DNA from: Echinarachnius parma
Lineage: Eukaryota > Echinodermata > Echinoidea > Clypeasteroida > Echinarachniidae
NCBI GenBank assembly: GCA_037951105.1
Contig: JBAMJV010001834.1
Coordinates: 62,001-126,000, forward strand
DNA length: 64,000 bases
Direction of reading: 5' to 3'
In this document: positions 1-36,182 of the stretch, one piece after another
Numbering within the stretch: position 1 is the first letter of the stretch
Layout: each line of letters begins with the position of its first letter
Program-made: the position numbers and the translations under genes
Notes under the pieces: model-generated
Told to the model about the DNA's origin: nothing
Database searches by the model: none
Seen by the model: the letters and a program-made list of their open reading frames with translations, nothing else

Positions 1-1255
1 TTTCCTTCTCCAAAGCGTATGTCCAGCAAGTCATCATTATGTGTCATTTCTCAGCGTTGGCTTTAAAACTTTCAACCAAAATTGGCACATAGGCTCTATA
101 GGCTATACTCCATCCAACGCCGTTGCCTACACGCCAAACGATGCTTGTGCTCCGCCAGTAAGGGGTGTCAACAAGCAATGTCCACTGTTTCGTTGAAACA
201 TCGTAGGTTAGGATCTGTAAAATCCGCAGACGTCATCGAGAGGAGGGGCAATTAAAGCTACAGGAATCTCTAGGACTATCACAATTGACCACCAGAATAG
301 CTGATCGCAGATTGCTTAACCTGTGCCGTAGAAACCGGAAATGCCAAAATGGAGCCTTCGCCGTCTATGAAGAAAACACTATGGAATCAACGCTTTTCAA
401 CAAACTGTAGATCAGAGATCCCTCTAACATGGTTACCGAGCAAGACAAACTACCAAGTGTCCACTCTAATCCATGCAACCGAGATTTACCGGACGTCCCT
501 GGACTAGGGGGCCCAGAATATTGCCGCCTGGACACTAGAGATATGTCGTCTGAATACGAGCCATAACATCCTTGACCGAACAGATGGAGGACAAAGGGTT
601 CGTCGATTACGTGACGAGAACCTGGAAGATGTCTGTAATCTGTATTCACAAAACGACTTGAGGCTGTGACGGCCCAACAGTGGTATGGCTCGTACCCATT
701 AAGATGACATATCACGAGTGTCCAGGCGGTGATCTTCTGTACTCCCTAGTCCACGGACGTCCTGTAAATCTTGGTTGCATCGTATGGGCTGGACACTTGG
801 TAGTTTGTCTTGCTAGGTGACCATGCTAGAGCGATCTCTGATCTGCAGTTTGGCAGAAGGCGTCGATTTCATAGTGTTTTCTTCATAGACGGTGAAGGCT
901 CCATTTTGGCATTTCCGGTTTCTACGGCACAGGTTAAGCAATTTGCGATCATTTGTCCTGGTTGTAAATTGTGGACGTCCTAGAGATTTCCTTATCTTTA
1001 ATTAATCCTCTTCTCGATAACGTATGAGGTCGATTTTACAGATCGTAGCCTGCGATGTTCCAACGAATCAGTGGACATTGCTTGTTGACACCACTTCCTG
1101 GTGGAGCATAAGCATCGTTTAGCGTGTAGGCAATGTCGTTGGACGGGATATGACCTAGAGAGCCTCTGTGCCAATTTTGGTTGAAAGTTTTGCAGCCAAC
1201 GCTGAGAAATGACACATAATGATGAGTTGCTGGACATACGCTTTTCAGAGGGAAA
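1..1255. repeat. Large foldback inverted repeat, cut by the window edge
   Basis: The left arm (about 1-567) is the reverse complement of the right arm (about 680-1255) along its length, with scattered mismatches and small indels; the loop is about 110 bp. Example anchors: CGTATGTCC near 17 against GGACATACG near 1232, and GCCTGGACACT near 527 against its complement near 720. The left end lies outside the window. Both arms contain broken open frames that I do not recognise. Confidence 0.85.
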
Positions 1256-2163
1256 GGGGCCCATCATGAAAGGTTCTGCCTTTCAAAGCTCAAAACAAAA
1301 GGCTACATTAATTAATGCAAACCCATTCAACCATTTATTGTACATTGGTATAGTTTGGAAATATTATATAATCATTATTTCTAGTCTGAAAGGGTGCATT
1401 AGACGCAAAAATAGGGAAAAGGAATGAAGTTTGATCTATATTAAAATTAAAAAAATATTCCAACATTATGACCAACAGTGTAGATAGATATCTGGATCTG
1501 GATGTATTACAGTGCAGGCAGGACCTGGTATGGTATAGTTTTATTTGGTCTTCAAACATACAAATGTTATAAAGAAATGTTGTATCCATTGGCAAATGGC
1601 AAGAGAAAGCAATAACAATTATGTACACCTTAACAATTATAACAATTTCCATAAACATTTCAAAACAAAAACATTTTACTTATATAGGCATGATGATCAC
1701 TTGCATGCCTATTACACAACAACTATAATTATGTTCATTATAGTATACCATTATGTGTCATGATGTTTCATATCATATACATGTACCCATTGTGTAATTA
1801 AATTCTTACATACTCCCAGAATACAGTTGACTAAACTTATGAAATTGATACATTTACATTTAAAAAAACTAAAACATTTGTAAAATGTGATTTGTTAATC
1901 AGAGTATTTCAGACGGCTCGTTTTATGTATCTTTTTAAAAACGAAAAATTACCACCACTATTTGATTCTTACTTTGTTCAAAACAAAAAATATGATTATG
2001 TATAATTCTACTAGACAATCTGACAATTTTAGTTTACCAAATTACATTATTTTTCAAGAAGCACCATAAAATATTATGGCCCAAATATCTGGAATTGCCT
2101 CGCAAACTCTCAAACGCAATGCACTTTATTGCCAATGTTCACTCGTCAACTAAACATAAATAT
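1256..2163. other. AT-rich intergenic DNA, nothing recognised
   Basis: No coding pattern, RNA gene or clear repeat structure was seen. Confidence 0.5.
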
Positions 2164-2570
2164 TATAGGTTTTCCCGCTCAATTTCGCGATTGTGTCAAT
2201 CGAATTGATAATAGGAGCAAACGAATTCGCGCGATTTGCGATCGCCGTACCAAAGCAGCATTCGAATTCGTAAATAGTCGTTCAAAATCACGTAGGAGCA
2301 AGTGAATTTGCACAAAGTGCATACCTTTTCATCAATGGTCATTCGAATTCGCGAAAGGCCGTTGACAGTTGGCTGCACATTCGCGAATTCGAATGCCCAT
2401 AAATGAACTTCTGTGTCTATTCACGAAAGCGTGTGCGTATGCATGAATTCGCATGCACTTATTCGGAATTTGGAAGACCGATACCAACGATTACGCGGCA
2501 ACGCGCGAATTCGAATGACCCTAAATGAATTCGATTGAAAAAAGTGCAAAATTGAGCGGGAAAACCTATA
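2164..2570. mobile_element. MITE rich in GAATTCG motifs
   Basis: The ends are near-perfect inverted repeats (TATAGGTTTTCCCGCTCAA at left and its complement at right). The 407-bp interior has at least eight CGAATTCG, TGAATTCG or GCGAATTC words. There is no coding capacity. Confidence 0.75.
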
Positions 2571-2945
2571 TTAATTCATGCCTACCCATTATATACATAA
2601 GTAATATACGATGCATCTATTCATCTGTTCATGTGCAGGTGTGTTGTGTCTGTGTGTGTGCCGTGTGTGTGTGTGGAAGAACGTGTATATCTTTTTACCG
2701 TTTTATGATGTACCCGATTCCAGGGAGGAGCCTTAGATAGGTCAATGGCCTTTGTTCCTCCCTACACACTGTGAATTAACTTGTTGCATTACCTATTTTG
2801 TTATATTTCATGTGTTCTTATCTGTTGTATTGCTGTTATGCATTGTTTTACTATGTATACTTTCTATTTATATGTTTTTTTAAATTCCAGTTGTGGAAAA
2901 TAAATGAATTTGAATTTGAATTTGAAAAAAAAAAATGTAACTTGG
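2571..2945 (+). mobile_element. 3' end of a LINE-like retroelement with GAATTT tail
   Basis: A TG-rich stretch (2639-2682) is followed by T-rich 3'-UTR-like sequence, AATAAATGAA, then repeats of GAATTT and an A-run. A short-unit tail after AATAAA is typical of CR1/L2-like elements. No reverse-transcriptase frame is present. Confidence 0.5.
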
Positions 2946-3038
2946 AGCAAAAAAGAAACTTTAGTTCGTTCAAAAGAAAACTGACTAGAAACTTTTTAGA
3001 TGATTGAAAATGAGCAAAGTAAAATAGGCTTCGCTGGA

Positions 3039-3238
3039 AATCAAGGTTCAAGGTTCAAGGTTCAAGGTTCATTTTATTTATTTATTTCACAAAAAAAACA
3101 CATTTGTACATGTACATATAATAATATAATAATCAGCATAAACATAATTTGAAGTGCAATACTTGGTCAATATACAACCCACACGGGTTAAACAAGTCAT
3201 GAAAGAAAGAGGAGACCTTAAAGAAGTTGGGCTTCCAG
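3039..3238 (-). mobile_element. Truncated LINE 3' end with AACCTTG tail
   Basis: On the minus strand the sequence ends AATAAATAAATAAAATGAACC followed by repeats of TTGAACC. A second copy lies at 29691-29972. It sits inside the first SINE copy. Confidence 0.65.
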
Positions 3239-3627
3239 ACCTCCAGATCATAGACCGGTGCTCTACCATTGACCACAAGACCCTTGAATGGGGGACGTTC
3301 CCATGAAGCCCTTTACATTGCTCGTTGTTGTTGTTGTTTAGTTTGGTGGCAATCAGTCAAATCTGACTATTGTTGCCAATTGCTTTTCTATTGATTTCAT
3401 CTTCACATATTTTAAAAATATTATACAATTGTATATATCATCAACAAATTATTTCTATGGCACCGCTAAAAATATTGCGATATTTCATTTTGTTTTCTTT
3501 TCTCCTACCTTATTATGAATACTACTTTTATATACAAAAATATAACAATTTTCCTTATTTCAATAAGTCAGAAGCTATATAAGTCAGAAGCTCGATAAGT
3601 CAGAAGCTATATAAACCGGGCACTATA

Positions 3628-3867
3628 CAGGGTGGCCCAGAAATAACGGAACGGGGTACTTGCCATACTAAAGACTCATGATGCCCGCCATACTGCATCG
3701 AGTAACGATCAACCGTGTGCCATTGTGAGTGTGCGTTCAGCCGTGTATTATAGAGAAGAAGGGGTACTAACAATGGCGCACGCATTGAACGTTACTAGTT
3801 GCTATGACGGGCATCATGTGTCTTCATTATAGCAAGCACCCCGATCCGTTATTTCTGGGCCACCCTG
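3628..3867. mobile_element. Mariner-like foldback MITE
   Basis: The termini CAGGGTGGCCCAGAAATAAC and their exact complement are flanked by TA on both sides. Complementarity continues inward for about 100 bp per arm. A TA target and a CAGGGTG end are typical of Tc1/mariner derivatives. Confidence 0.85.
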
Positions 3868-4021
3868 TATAACCCAATGAAGGATAATTAAATCAACTTT
3901 TCTAAAGAGAAAGTGCGTGGGATCACACTAAGTGATGCAGCTTTGTATTAATTGAATTCAAACATACAGAGGAAACTGACTAGAAATATTTTAAATGATT
4001 GAAAATGAGCAAATTAAAATA

Positions 4022-4093
4022 GGCTTCGCTGGGAATCGAACCCAAGACCTCCGGATTTCTAGACCGGTGCTCTACCATTGAGCCACAAGACCC
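4022..4093 (-). repeat. tRNA-derived SINE head
   Basis: On the minus strand this 72-nt block has an A box (TGGCTCAATGGTAGAGC), a B box (GGTTCGATTCC), D, anticodon and T arms that fold, and an AGA anticodon position. Three of seven acceptor pairs are mismatched and there is no long variable arm, so it looks like a SINE head and not a working tRNA gene. Confidence 0.6.
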
Positions 4094-4221
4094 TTGCCAT
4101 GGGGGACGTTCCCATGAAACTATTTTCATTGCTCGATGTAAACCGGGCACTAACCAAAGATAATTAAATCCACTTTTCTAGAGAAAAATTATGAGAAAAA
4201 TTATGAGAATAATTTGGTGCG

Positions 4222-4974
4222 GGGCAATTCCACGCCAAATGAGCCAAAAGTGGAAAAATCAAATGACGATTATTTCTGATCTTGTTTATTTTTTCTGGAC
4301 TATTTGTTCATAAATCATGATCACATAATGATATCTTTCAGTTTACATGATTTAAACAAATATTGGGCGTCTCCTGATAGGAGAAACAGACACCATACAT
4401 GAACTTATACACATGGGACTACACAGTGCCTATTTCTAGATTTTCTTCATTTCTTGCATTCCTTTCTAGTATTTTTCTGTTTTAAGCTACCAAATTGGAT
4501 GATTGAATATCACAATATGTGTTCTGATTAAAATTTCAGTCTTTTGAGAGCCCTATAGTATATTTCTAATGAATCAAAAACTCTGTCCTTCCGTTACTGT
4601 CCTTCCGTTACCGAACAGTGAAGCAATTAACTTCTTGTAATTAATATACCAATAGACATATTTTTCAAATAACTGTTGTAATACTCTTTGAACATTAGGG
4701 AATGGACTATGAGCCAATATAACATGATATAGATTGGATCATAACTAAACAACTTGAAAATCCATGTCCATTTTGGCGTCCTTCCGTTACCGGCCTCATT
4801 AGTGCCCGTATCTAATAAACGTAATGTAAAACAAAAATATAAAAAATAAAATAGGAAATCAAAGAGTCTCAGAAATGTAATTTACAATGATGAATCATAA
4901 GCAGGATCCTGGAATTATTTGATTTAATTTCAAAAATTGCGTCTGAATGTCCTTCAGTTACCGTTGAATTGCCC
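4222..4974. mobile_element. GGGCAATTC inverted-repeat element with GTCCTTCCGTTAC motifs
   Basis: The ends are GGGCAATTC and GAATTGCCC. GTCCTTCCGTTAC-type words occur at 4585, 4599, 4778 and 4949 (last one with one change). No coding frame. Termini and motif resemble the 3.2-kb element at 51549-54776. Confidence 0.65.
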
Positions 4975-5259
4975 TGTGACAATCAAATTGTCAGTGGGGG
5001 CAGACTGGTATTTATTTATTTCTAAAAGGACTTCCATCATGTTGTGTTAATGCCCCCGCCCCTCCGTACACCATTACATTTTATGCATGACTGTGTAAAA
5101 TATCCGTATATTATGCTCCACCTCTTTTCGTTACCGAGGTAACAAAGGCTAAAAGTTCTACAGTAACAATGCGAACACCGAAGTCCCGCCTACATTTATT
5201 TTCTATCTAAAGAATTAAAACGACGACAACAACAAGATAAAATGACAGGAAATAGGCTC

Positions 5260-5511
5260 CGCCCTTGCCATTATTACGTAGGGCATCTTTGTTCATCATT
5301 GGTCAGATAACGATCGAGATATTAGGCCCCGCCTACTGTTTCGTCAACAATGACACTCATGTACGTCACATGACAAGAAGGAATGGATGCGATGCGATAT
5401 GCATGTATTAGCTATAGCTGTACGTATTGTTACGTGCATGCTAAGCAAATGGAGCTAGTACCTGGAGCTCGAGACACGATTCAGATGTTCAGAAATTGTA
5501 CGACGGATTTC
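5260..5511 (+). promoter_or_regulatory. Candidate promoter and non-coding first exon of ETNPPL
   Basis: The stretch before 5370 is less repetitive than its surroundings and has GC boxes (GCTCCGCCC at 5262, GCCCCGCC at 5326), an inverted CCAAT box (ATTGG at about 5299) and a TACGTCACATGAC element. A GTAAGT donor at 5512 could join a leader exon ending at 5511 to the acceptor at 8417. No transcript evidence is available; the assignment rests on the unexplained acceptor upstream of the start codon. Confidence 0.35.
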
Positions 5512-5832
5512 GTAAGTGTTATGACATCTCCTGTCTCTGCTTGTAGCTCGAGACGTTTTCTTGGTAAATATAAATGATTGGTATTTTGTTGTCAATGATG
5601 ATATTGTACGTTTGTTTTGCATTGTCTTTGAGTCGGAAAAACGCCGATAAGATGGCCGTGATTCCTTCGCATCTGATACCGGTTTCCTCGGCCGGTGATG
5701 TGGGCAGAAAATGCGTGGACGTACGGTATCGTGCAGAATGAATGTTGTTGATCGCGAATGTACACTTATGTGGATATACTAGGTGCGAATGACTGGCAAA
5801 TTGCCAGGAACATTGCATTGCACGGTGCACGT

Positions 5833-6173
<341 letters not shown>

Positions 6174-6540
6174 AAAACTGGGTCGAGTTCCATCTTCCTT
6201 CCTCAAGGACAATGTTCTTTAATAATCAATACAAATTACAATGTTCAAAGCATAATACTAGCAAATACAATTTTATATTTTGATTTGACCATGCCACCCC
6301 TTCCTAAAGCTTCTAAATTGTATACACATATGTAGCATAGGTGCTATAATGCCAGCAAATTTCAAGTCATAACATAAATGTGAGGGCATAATTTTGTGTT
6401 TACATTTATATGCATGCAGTTGAGTTAGTCTGCAATCTGCAAGACACAATTAACAATGTAAATTCTTATAACCAATTTAGGACAAGTCCTGAAAATACTC
6501 TGGCTTGGGTCTAGATGGAGAATTCCAAAAATCAATCAGT

Positions 6541-6722
6541 CCTGGGATCCGTTGCAGAAAGAGTTGAAATAGATTGTAAAGTTGCAATTAATTATATTTC
6601 AGATCATTCGACTAAATGTGCAAATCTAATTGGTTCAAATGTGCATATTTTCTGACTTGCAATTAAGATCTAGTAATTGCAACTTTACAATCGATTGCAG
6701 CTCTTTCTGCAACAGGGCCCTG
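6541..6722. mobile_element. Hairpin MITE with GTTGCAGAAAGAG arms
   Basis: The left arm GTTGCAGAAAGAG ... ATTGTAAAGTTGCAATTA pairs with the right arm over about 50 bp. The interior is AT-rich and non-coding. Confidence 0.75.
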
Positions 6723-7539
6723 AACAGGTTAATATTAAAGTTGACATTTATAGTTTATACCAGGCAGTATGCACATGTTTTCGTTGCAATGTTTTTGTTG
6801 ATCATGTTATTGTCATTTTGCAAAGTATTCACTCATGCATTATTGCATTCAATTACAAACCAAAACAATATAATTGCATGAAAGTGAAACAGGAAATAAT
6901 CTGAACATAAAGAAAGAATACTGGTATGTCTCTATAATATTATTAGATCTATAGTATTAGGCAATTGTGCTGTACCACACATACACTGTAGTATTGTGTG
7001 CACCCGTTAACCCTAATGTCTAATGATCATAGTCTAACTATTGATTGATTGAAAAGGCTGATGCATTAATATCCCGTTTTATCTTTATGTTTATGGTTCA
7101 GGTATGAATAAAGTTGATATTTCATGATGTTTACACAAACCGATCAAGCTTGTTTTATTCAAGATAACATTTCATTAAAAGCAGAGATAATAATGTAATT
7201 TTGTTTGTTTATCTTGTCATTGCTGGCTTCAGATAAGTGTATTCCAAATAAATCAGGAACTTAAAATTATGATAACTATAATTTTTTTAATCTTCTCTAA
7301 ATGGTGCATTGTAATGGAATGAATGTTTGTGTTCTTGGGAAGTGTAAATACATCTTGTCTATTTTTAGATGTACATGAAGATGTTATTTAGGGGCTAATT
7401 GGTATATTTTACTTGGGTGATTGGATCGGACCAAGTTTAAAGAAATGAGACATAAATCTGTACAGTTGTAACATGACATTTCAGACAGATTGTCAATGAT
7501 TGTTTACAAACTACAAAGGATTTATTCAATACAGTGGTG

Positions 7540-7850
7540 TAGCACCTGTGGGGGGGGGGGGGGGGCAGGGGGTACATACACCCCTTCCATTAATTTGATA
7601 AATAACAAAAACATCAGGGGGAAATCCTTTACAAAATAAAGAACTACATATAGCACTTGCCCGCTTGCCTGGGGCAAGTAAAAAATGGTGTCGGGCAAGT
7701 AAAATTTCATAAATTGTTTTTTTGCTTGCTCGTTCAGACAACCAAATGATTGTTCAACTATATATAAGATAACAATGTTATTTCATATGTGTTAATCTCA
7801 TCTAGAAGTAAGAGGGCAAGTACATTTTATATTGGGGCAAGGAAATGTAT
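7540..7850. repeat. Dispersed GGGCAAGTA repeat with poly-G
   Basis: A 16-G run (7550-7565) is followed by TAGCACTTGCCCGCTTGCC and GGGCAAGTAAAA words that recur at 17180-17335. No inverted ends could be fixed. Confidence 0.5.
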
Positions 7851-7962
7851 GATTGATGGGCCAGTACAGAAACAAGTTAGTGTGGAGGCTTGCATATAGT
7901 GTGCCCCCTGGCACCCAATCAGTCCAACTACGCTTTGCCACTGATTCAATAGAGCACAGAAG

Positions 7963-8339
7963 CCATGACGTCATAAAAACACTTTTTTCGAATTTTAAAA
8001 TTTGAACTCCATTTTCCGTAAGAGCATAACAAATTATAATGTCCAAATACCGAAAATCAAAGGAATTGGTTACGTATTGGCTGAGATATGCCCATCCGAA
8101 TTAATTTTACTTCAATGGGCAATCATTAGGGTTAGTGCACTAGTTCCTAAATTTAGGAACCAGTGCACTATAACACTGATTGCCCATTGACCAAAAAAAT
8201 CATTCGGATGGGCATATCTCGGCCAATACGTAACCTATTCCTTTGATTTTCGGTATTTGGACATTATTTGTTATAAATGCTCTTTCTGAAAATGAAGTCC
8301 AAATTTGAAAATTCTAAAAAAAAATGTTATGACATCATT
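7963..8339. mobile_element. Foldback element upstream of the ETNPPL start exon
   Basis: The two halves are complementary around a centre near 8151 (GTTCCTAAATTTAGGAAC). Examples are CCATCCGAATTAATTTTAC near 8092 against its diverged complement near 8205, and TGACGTCATAA near 7966 against TTATGACATCA near 8327. It ends about 80 bp before the ETNPPL start exon. Confidence 0.8.
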
Positions 8340-8489
8340 TATGACATCACACTTCACCACTCTATAGCCTGTTGTTTTTAGTGTTGTCCATTTCTATTTG
8401 TTTTTCCCTGTCTGCAGAGTCTTGCCAGGACCTTCTGTGAACTTCTCTCATCTTATCATCCATATCAGAAGTTATTGATTCTGTGAATC

Positions 8490-31961
<23,472 letters not shown>

Positions 31962-32168
31962 GAGGACTATTAGTCATCTGAATAGAGAGCAAATGGTTAT
32001 CTGTCAATTATAGGATTATTATTGCAATGAACATGTAATGGATTGAGTACAATTTCTGACAACAAGAGCAAAAAATGATGATGTGGTCATCATGATTAGA
32101 ATAATAGGAAGATGGAGGAGGAAGAGTGAGTTAATATAGATGACTCGGGCAAGAAAATTGCAGTGTCC

Positions 32169-32174
32169 AATAAA
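32169..32174 (+). terminator. Candidate polyadenylation signal of ETNPPL
   Basis: AATAAA lies 208 bp after the stop codon, with T-rich sequence downstream. It is the first canonical hexamer after the coding region. Confidence 0.6.
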
Positions 32175-32836
32175 GCATATATTTATATCTGCCTTAAATG
32201 CAAATTTGTTATGCTTTGATAGCAAAACTTTTTTCTTGTGCTATTTCTGGGAGAAATTAAATTGTCAAGCATTCAGACTTATGGATTTTCATTTATGGAT
32301 TGATTAACCTTTCTTATCTTTACTGTCCCATCCCCCGACATTACAATGAGCTAGTCAAGCAGATTATAGTATTGGATAAAAAAAGGGGTCACTATCAAAA
32401 ACCAAAGAATTATTTTTCAATGGGACTTTTAATTTTGTTTATTTTAAAGAATTATGTCTCCCAGTAACTAACTTGTGCAATTGTTATTAAATTTCAAACT
32501 GAACTTATTATTTACATTGCCTATTTTTTGTCTTTATAACTTGGAAAAAATGCAAATATTTATCACTATTGCATGATATTGAATACGCAAAAAATGAAAA
32601 CTATGCTTTCATCATCTACCACGTGAAAAATATATCATAACTTAGATGTTTATGGAAAGATTTGGACAAAAACTGCTTTGAAATTGAGTAATTGAGCATT
32701 TATTGGTTCCAAAATAAAACGAACGTTGTCAAAGTCCGATTTAACCGCATACAGAAATGCGTATGAGGCTACGTGCAAAAGACCATGCGGTCCCCATGCA
32801 GTATGTGGTATGCGGGCTTGTCGATATCTCCATCCC

Positions 32837-33186
32837 AGCGCTAGCGGCGCTGACAGGTGCGAACGGGCGGTGGATTTATAGCCAAATTTTATGGGCAGCC
32901 ATTGTATTACTTTCAATATTTCTACATTTAACAATACTAAGGTTTGGATTTTACCACACAAGCCCTTTTTATAAACTTATTCAACGATATTGATCAATTA
33001 GTTTGGCCAATAGCGCTAGCGGCGCTGACAGGTGCGAACGGGCGGTGGATTTATAGCCAAATTTTATGGGCAGCCATTGTATTACTTTCAATATTTCTAC
33101 ATTTAACAATACTAAGGTTTGGATTTTACCACACAAGCCCTTTTTATAAACTTATTCAACGATATTGATCAATTAGTTTGGCCAAT
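32837..33186. repeat. Perfect 175-bp tandem duplication
   Basis: 32837-33011 and 33012-33186 read identically from AGCGCTAGCGGCGCTGACAG to GATCAATTAGTTTGGCCAAT. A diverged single copy of the 3' part is at about 61850-61967. Confidence 0.9.
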
Positions 33187-36180
33187 ATAGATGTTTTCTG
33201 TAACTTTCCCAATACTGTTTATATTTACACTGTATTGTTTTCACATAAACTCTTAGTCATCACATGTATGAACTAGTCATATAACAATGGTACTCTGTCA
33301 AATTAAATTGTAAGAATGCACTTGACCAAGTTCTTCAGACAGGTTTACATGAATATCTTAATCCCTCATTTATCTACAATGAATAGAAGCTTGGGTAAGA
33401 ATTCAAGTGTCTATTACGATGGCTTTTAGGCATATATATTGTGTGGATTAAGGAACAGATCACTAGATGTGATTCTATGAGTATTGTGACTACAGTTGAC
33501 AATGGCGCTCAGAGGGTTTAAGCATATATCATTCATGTGTAGAGTTATATTGAGCTATTCACTGCACTGTATGTATCATCGATACATAATATTTTACATT
33601 TTATATATTACAAAACACTTGTTTGTATGCATTGACATGTATAATTCTTGTTTTATGTAATGAGTATATATCAGATTATATGTACATGAATACACACACA
33701 TAATATTATTCATGTAGAAATGAGATTTCATCTAAAAATACATCAAGGCATGAGCATATCTAGAGTGACATATTTAAGAGTAATGGCAAATGTGTTGAAA
33801 TGGCGACTATGTTGCAATCATATGTGATTCCAAAGACCAGTATGATAATGATGAGTTTACTTTATATTATTTATTATTTGAAAAAAACTCTTAAATTAAG
33901 GGTTTATAAAAAGCTTTTAAAATTAAAAACAATAGCGATAAATGAAATTAAACATTCTTACATATGTTCATATACACTACACAATCTGATCTGACAAACG
34001 ATGTATTATACATGCTTTAAGTACACACATCTTGCTTAAGTTCTGAACACATGTCATACATGTGGTTGAATTCATTTTGTTGAATGTACATTGAAAATAT
34101 ATAACATATGACATGTTTGTTAGATACTGTTCTCCTTTTGCAGACATAATTAAGTTCAGTAAAACATTATACATACCTGTAAACATCCAGTTAGTGACAT
34201 TTGAAAGGATTCAAATGATACTGGAAACAAAAAAACACTTTGTAGTCTTAACTCTTGGGTTCATTTTCTTTTTACTCTGAATATAGGTATCATGGATTAT
34301 TTATCCCTTTTTTCAAGTTCAAAGAAAATGTATCTTTGTACCTTATAAATCTGAGCACCTTGATTGTGTTTGAATATAAAAGTAAATTGCATATTGTGCT
34401 TGTGAGAATCATGGAAAAATGCAGATGCTAGACCAATTGATTTATCGTAATGACATTTTATTTTTTCAAGATCTAAATTTCAATATAATTCCACAAAAGG
34501 GTACTTTAAAATCCTAAACTTCTTTAATAGGCTATTTCTCAAATTGTATTTCCTTTGATATATAATATTAATCTTGCATCTTTAGAATTTGGGCTTGCAA
34601 AAGGAGGGCAGTATCTTTGAATAATTTTGTCAAATAATTTTGTCAAATCATATAGATTATGACTATTTCTTTGAAAATATGCTGTGAGTGTCATAGTGGA
34701 TTTTAAACTGTGTGTGCCATACAAATTTTTTAATGCAATTTGAAAATACATTTATAAATGACTTTGTTATAAAGGGATTACTTTCTAAGAAGGTGAATGG
34801 GTTTATATTTCTTCATTCTTGAAGGATAAATATCAATTCATATTCATTTATGAAATTTAATTGCTTCATTTATATTTGCATGTTGTGTGCTAGAGTTATA
34901 AAGTTGGCCTCTTTTTTAAAATAAATGAACTAGATTTGCGACTTTTTTCAGTTATTACTTCATTTTTATAAGTTTTAAGTTAATGTATCATTGTATTTAC
35001 TCCTACATTCAATATGAGTATGCGCGATAGATGCTGTTTCTGAACGCGAAGTTGATATTTTATTCGCTGCACACAAGAAATTTCGAGATTTTCTCTGCTT
35101 GCTGCGATATATCGCAGTTGCGATCGATAAGAGGATCGTTAAGTGATATCGTTATCGGAGCTGCGCTGACAGAATGATTGACAGGTGATCTTAAAAATGA
35201 TTCCCTGGCGATGTAGAAATACTTTCAGGATCACAGACTTATTTTGTATGTTCATTTGGGATATGTCTTTGATGTAAGAGAGCTAAATCTCTGTCTGGTG
35301 GTACCCTTTAAGCTTTTCTGGAATGAACTTATTTTTACCACTTGGATCAAATTAATTAGTCTTTTTACTCAACTGGTTGACAAAGTTAATTAAAATTAAA
35401 AATGAGTATAAAAGAATTTACAATTAATAATTAGAAATGTTTCATAAAGGATTTGTTTACATTAACAAATGCCAGTTTTGTGTAAATGTATAAAGTGTGT
35501 GTTGAAGGGTAAGACATCGAGGATAAAATCGTCTTTATAAAGATGCAAATCATAATTCCCTTCATTTTGGAAGGAATATATTATTTTGATGTAACACATA
35601 GAGATAAATAAGATCTTACAGTAAGATCAAACTACATGTGTACTAGAAAACCAATTGATCTTTAATTGGTTAAATTAATTTATTAAGCATTCATTTTGAA
35701 GTGAACTGGATGCAAGAGGGCATATAGCCTGTCATAACTTTCTTACAATTAAGATGCATTGATAATGGTGCTAGATGTAAAGTTTTAGCAAGGAGGTATT
35801 AGAAAGTCTATCACTTCCTTGGTTTTAGTAGAATTATTAGAACTTTGCATATGATCATCTAGTATCTAGATGACAATAACACAAAATATATGTTATAATT
35901 GAATAAAACTGAGACATAAAAGGTATAAAAACTACATTCTAAAGATGTGAATTCATGACTTAGCTGAAAAGTCTTTTAAACCAAAAAACGTTTTTATCGT
36001 TATACTGAATCAAATTAAATGGAAAGGGTAATAAAGAAAAAGACTGGTCACATATTCAAAATGTCTAATATGCTTCTACATTTTCTGAATATTGAATAGA
36101 TTGAAACAATAATAGATTGTGCTCATCTTTAATCAGATGTGATGTGCCATCTTGCGAACACCGTGCCGAACGACGGTGTG
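33187..36180. other. AT-rich intergenic DNA between the converging genes
   Basis: No coding pattern. CTATGAG.ATTGTGAC and AGTTGAC words near 33474 recur near 41472, suggesting an old dispersed repeat. Confidence 0.4.
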
Positions 36181-36182
36181 TA

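Larger units (their letters stand above)
2980..4190. mobile_element. Two copies of a tRNA-headed SINE-like repeat
   Basis: Two copies share the flank CTGACTAGAAA ... AAAATAGGCTTCGCTGG (about 2980 and 3969), the tRNA-like block and the trailing GGGGGACGTTCCCATGAA. The first is interrupted by a LINE 3' end. Repeats of ATAAGTCAGAAGCT lie at 3563-3612 and a MITE at 3628-3867. Confidence 0.6.

Noticed and set aside
365-715. 116-residue frame on the minus strand in the foldback
   Set aside because: It crosses the loop of the inverted repeat and does not resemble a known protein; the mirror arm does not keep the same frame.
4022-4093. Functional tRNA gene
   Set aside because: D, anticodon and T arms fold, but three of seven acceptor pairs fail, and an AGA (Ser-type) anticodon would need a long variable arm. 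A second copy with the same flanks nearby indicates a SINE.
32757-33168. Two frames ending in the same 54 residues
   Set aside because: They result from the 175-bp duplication of a dispersed repeat; no family resemblance.
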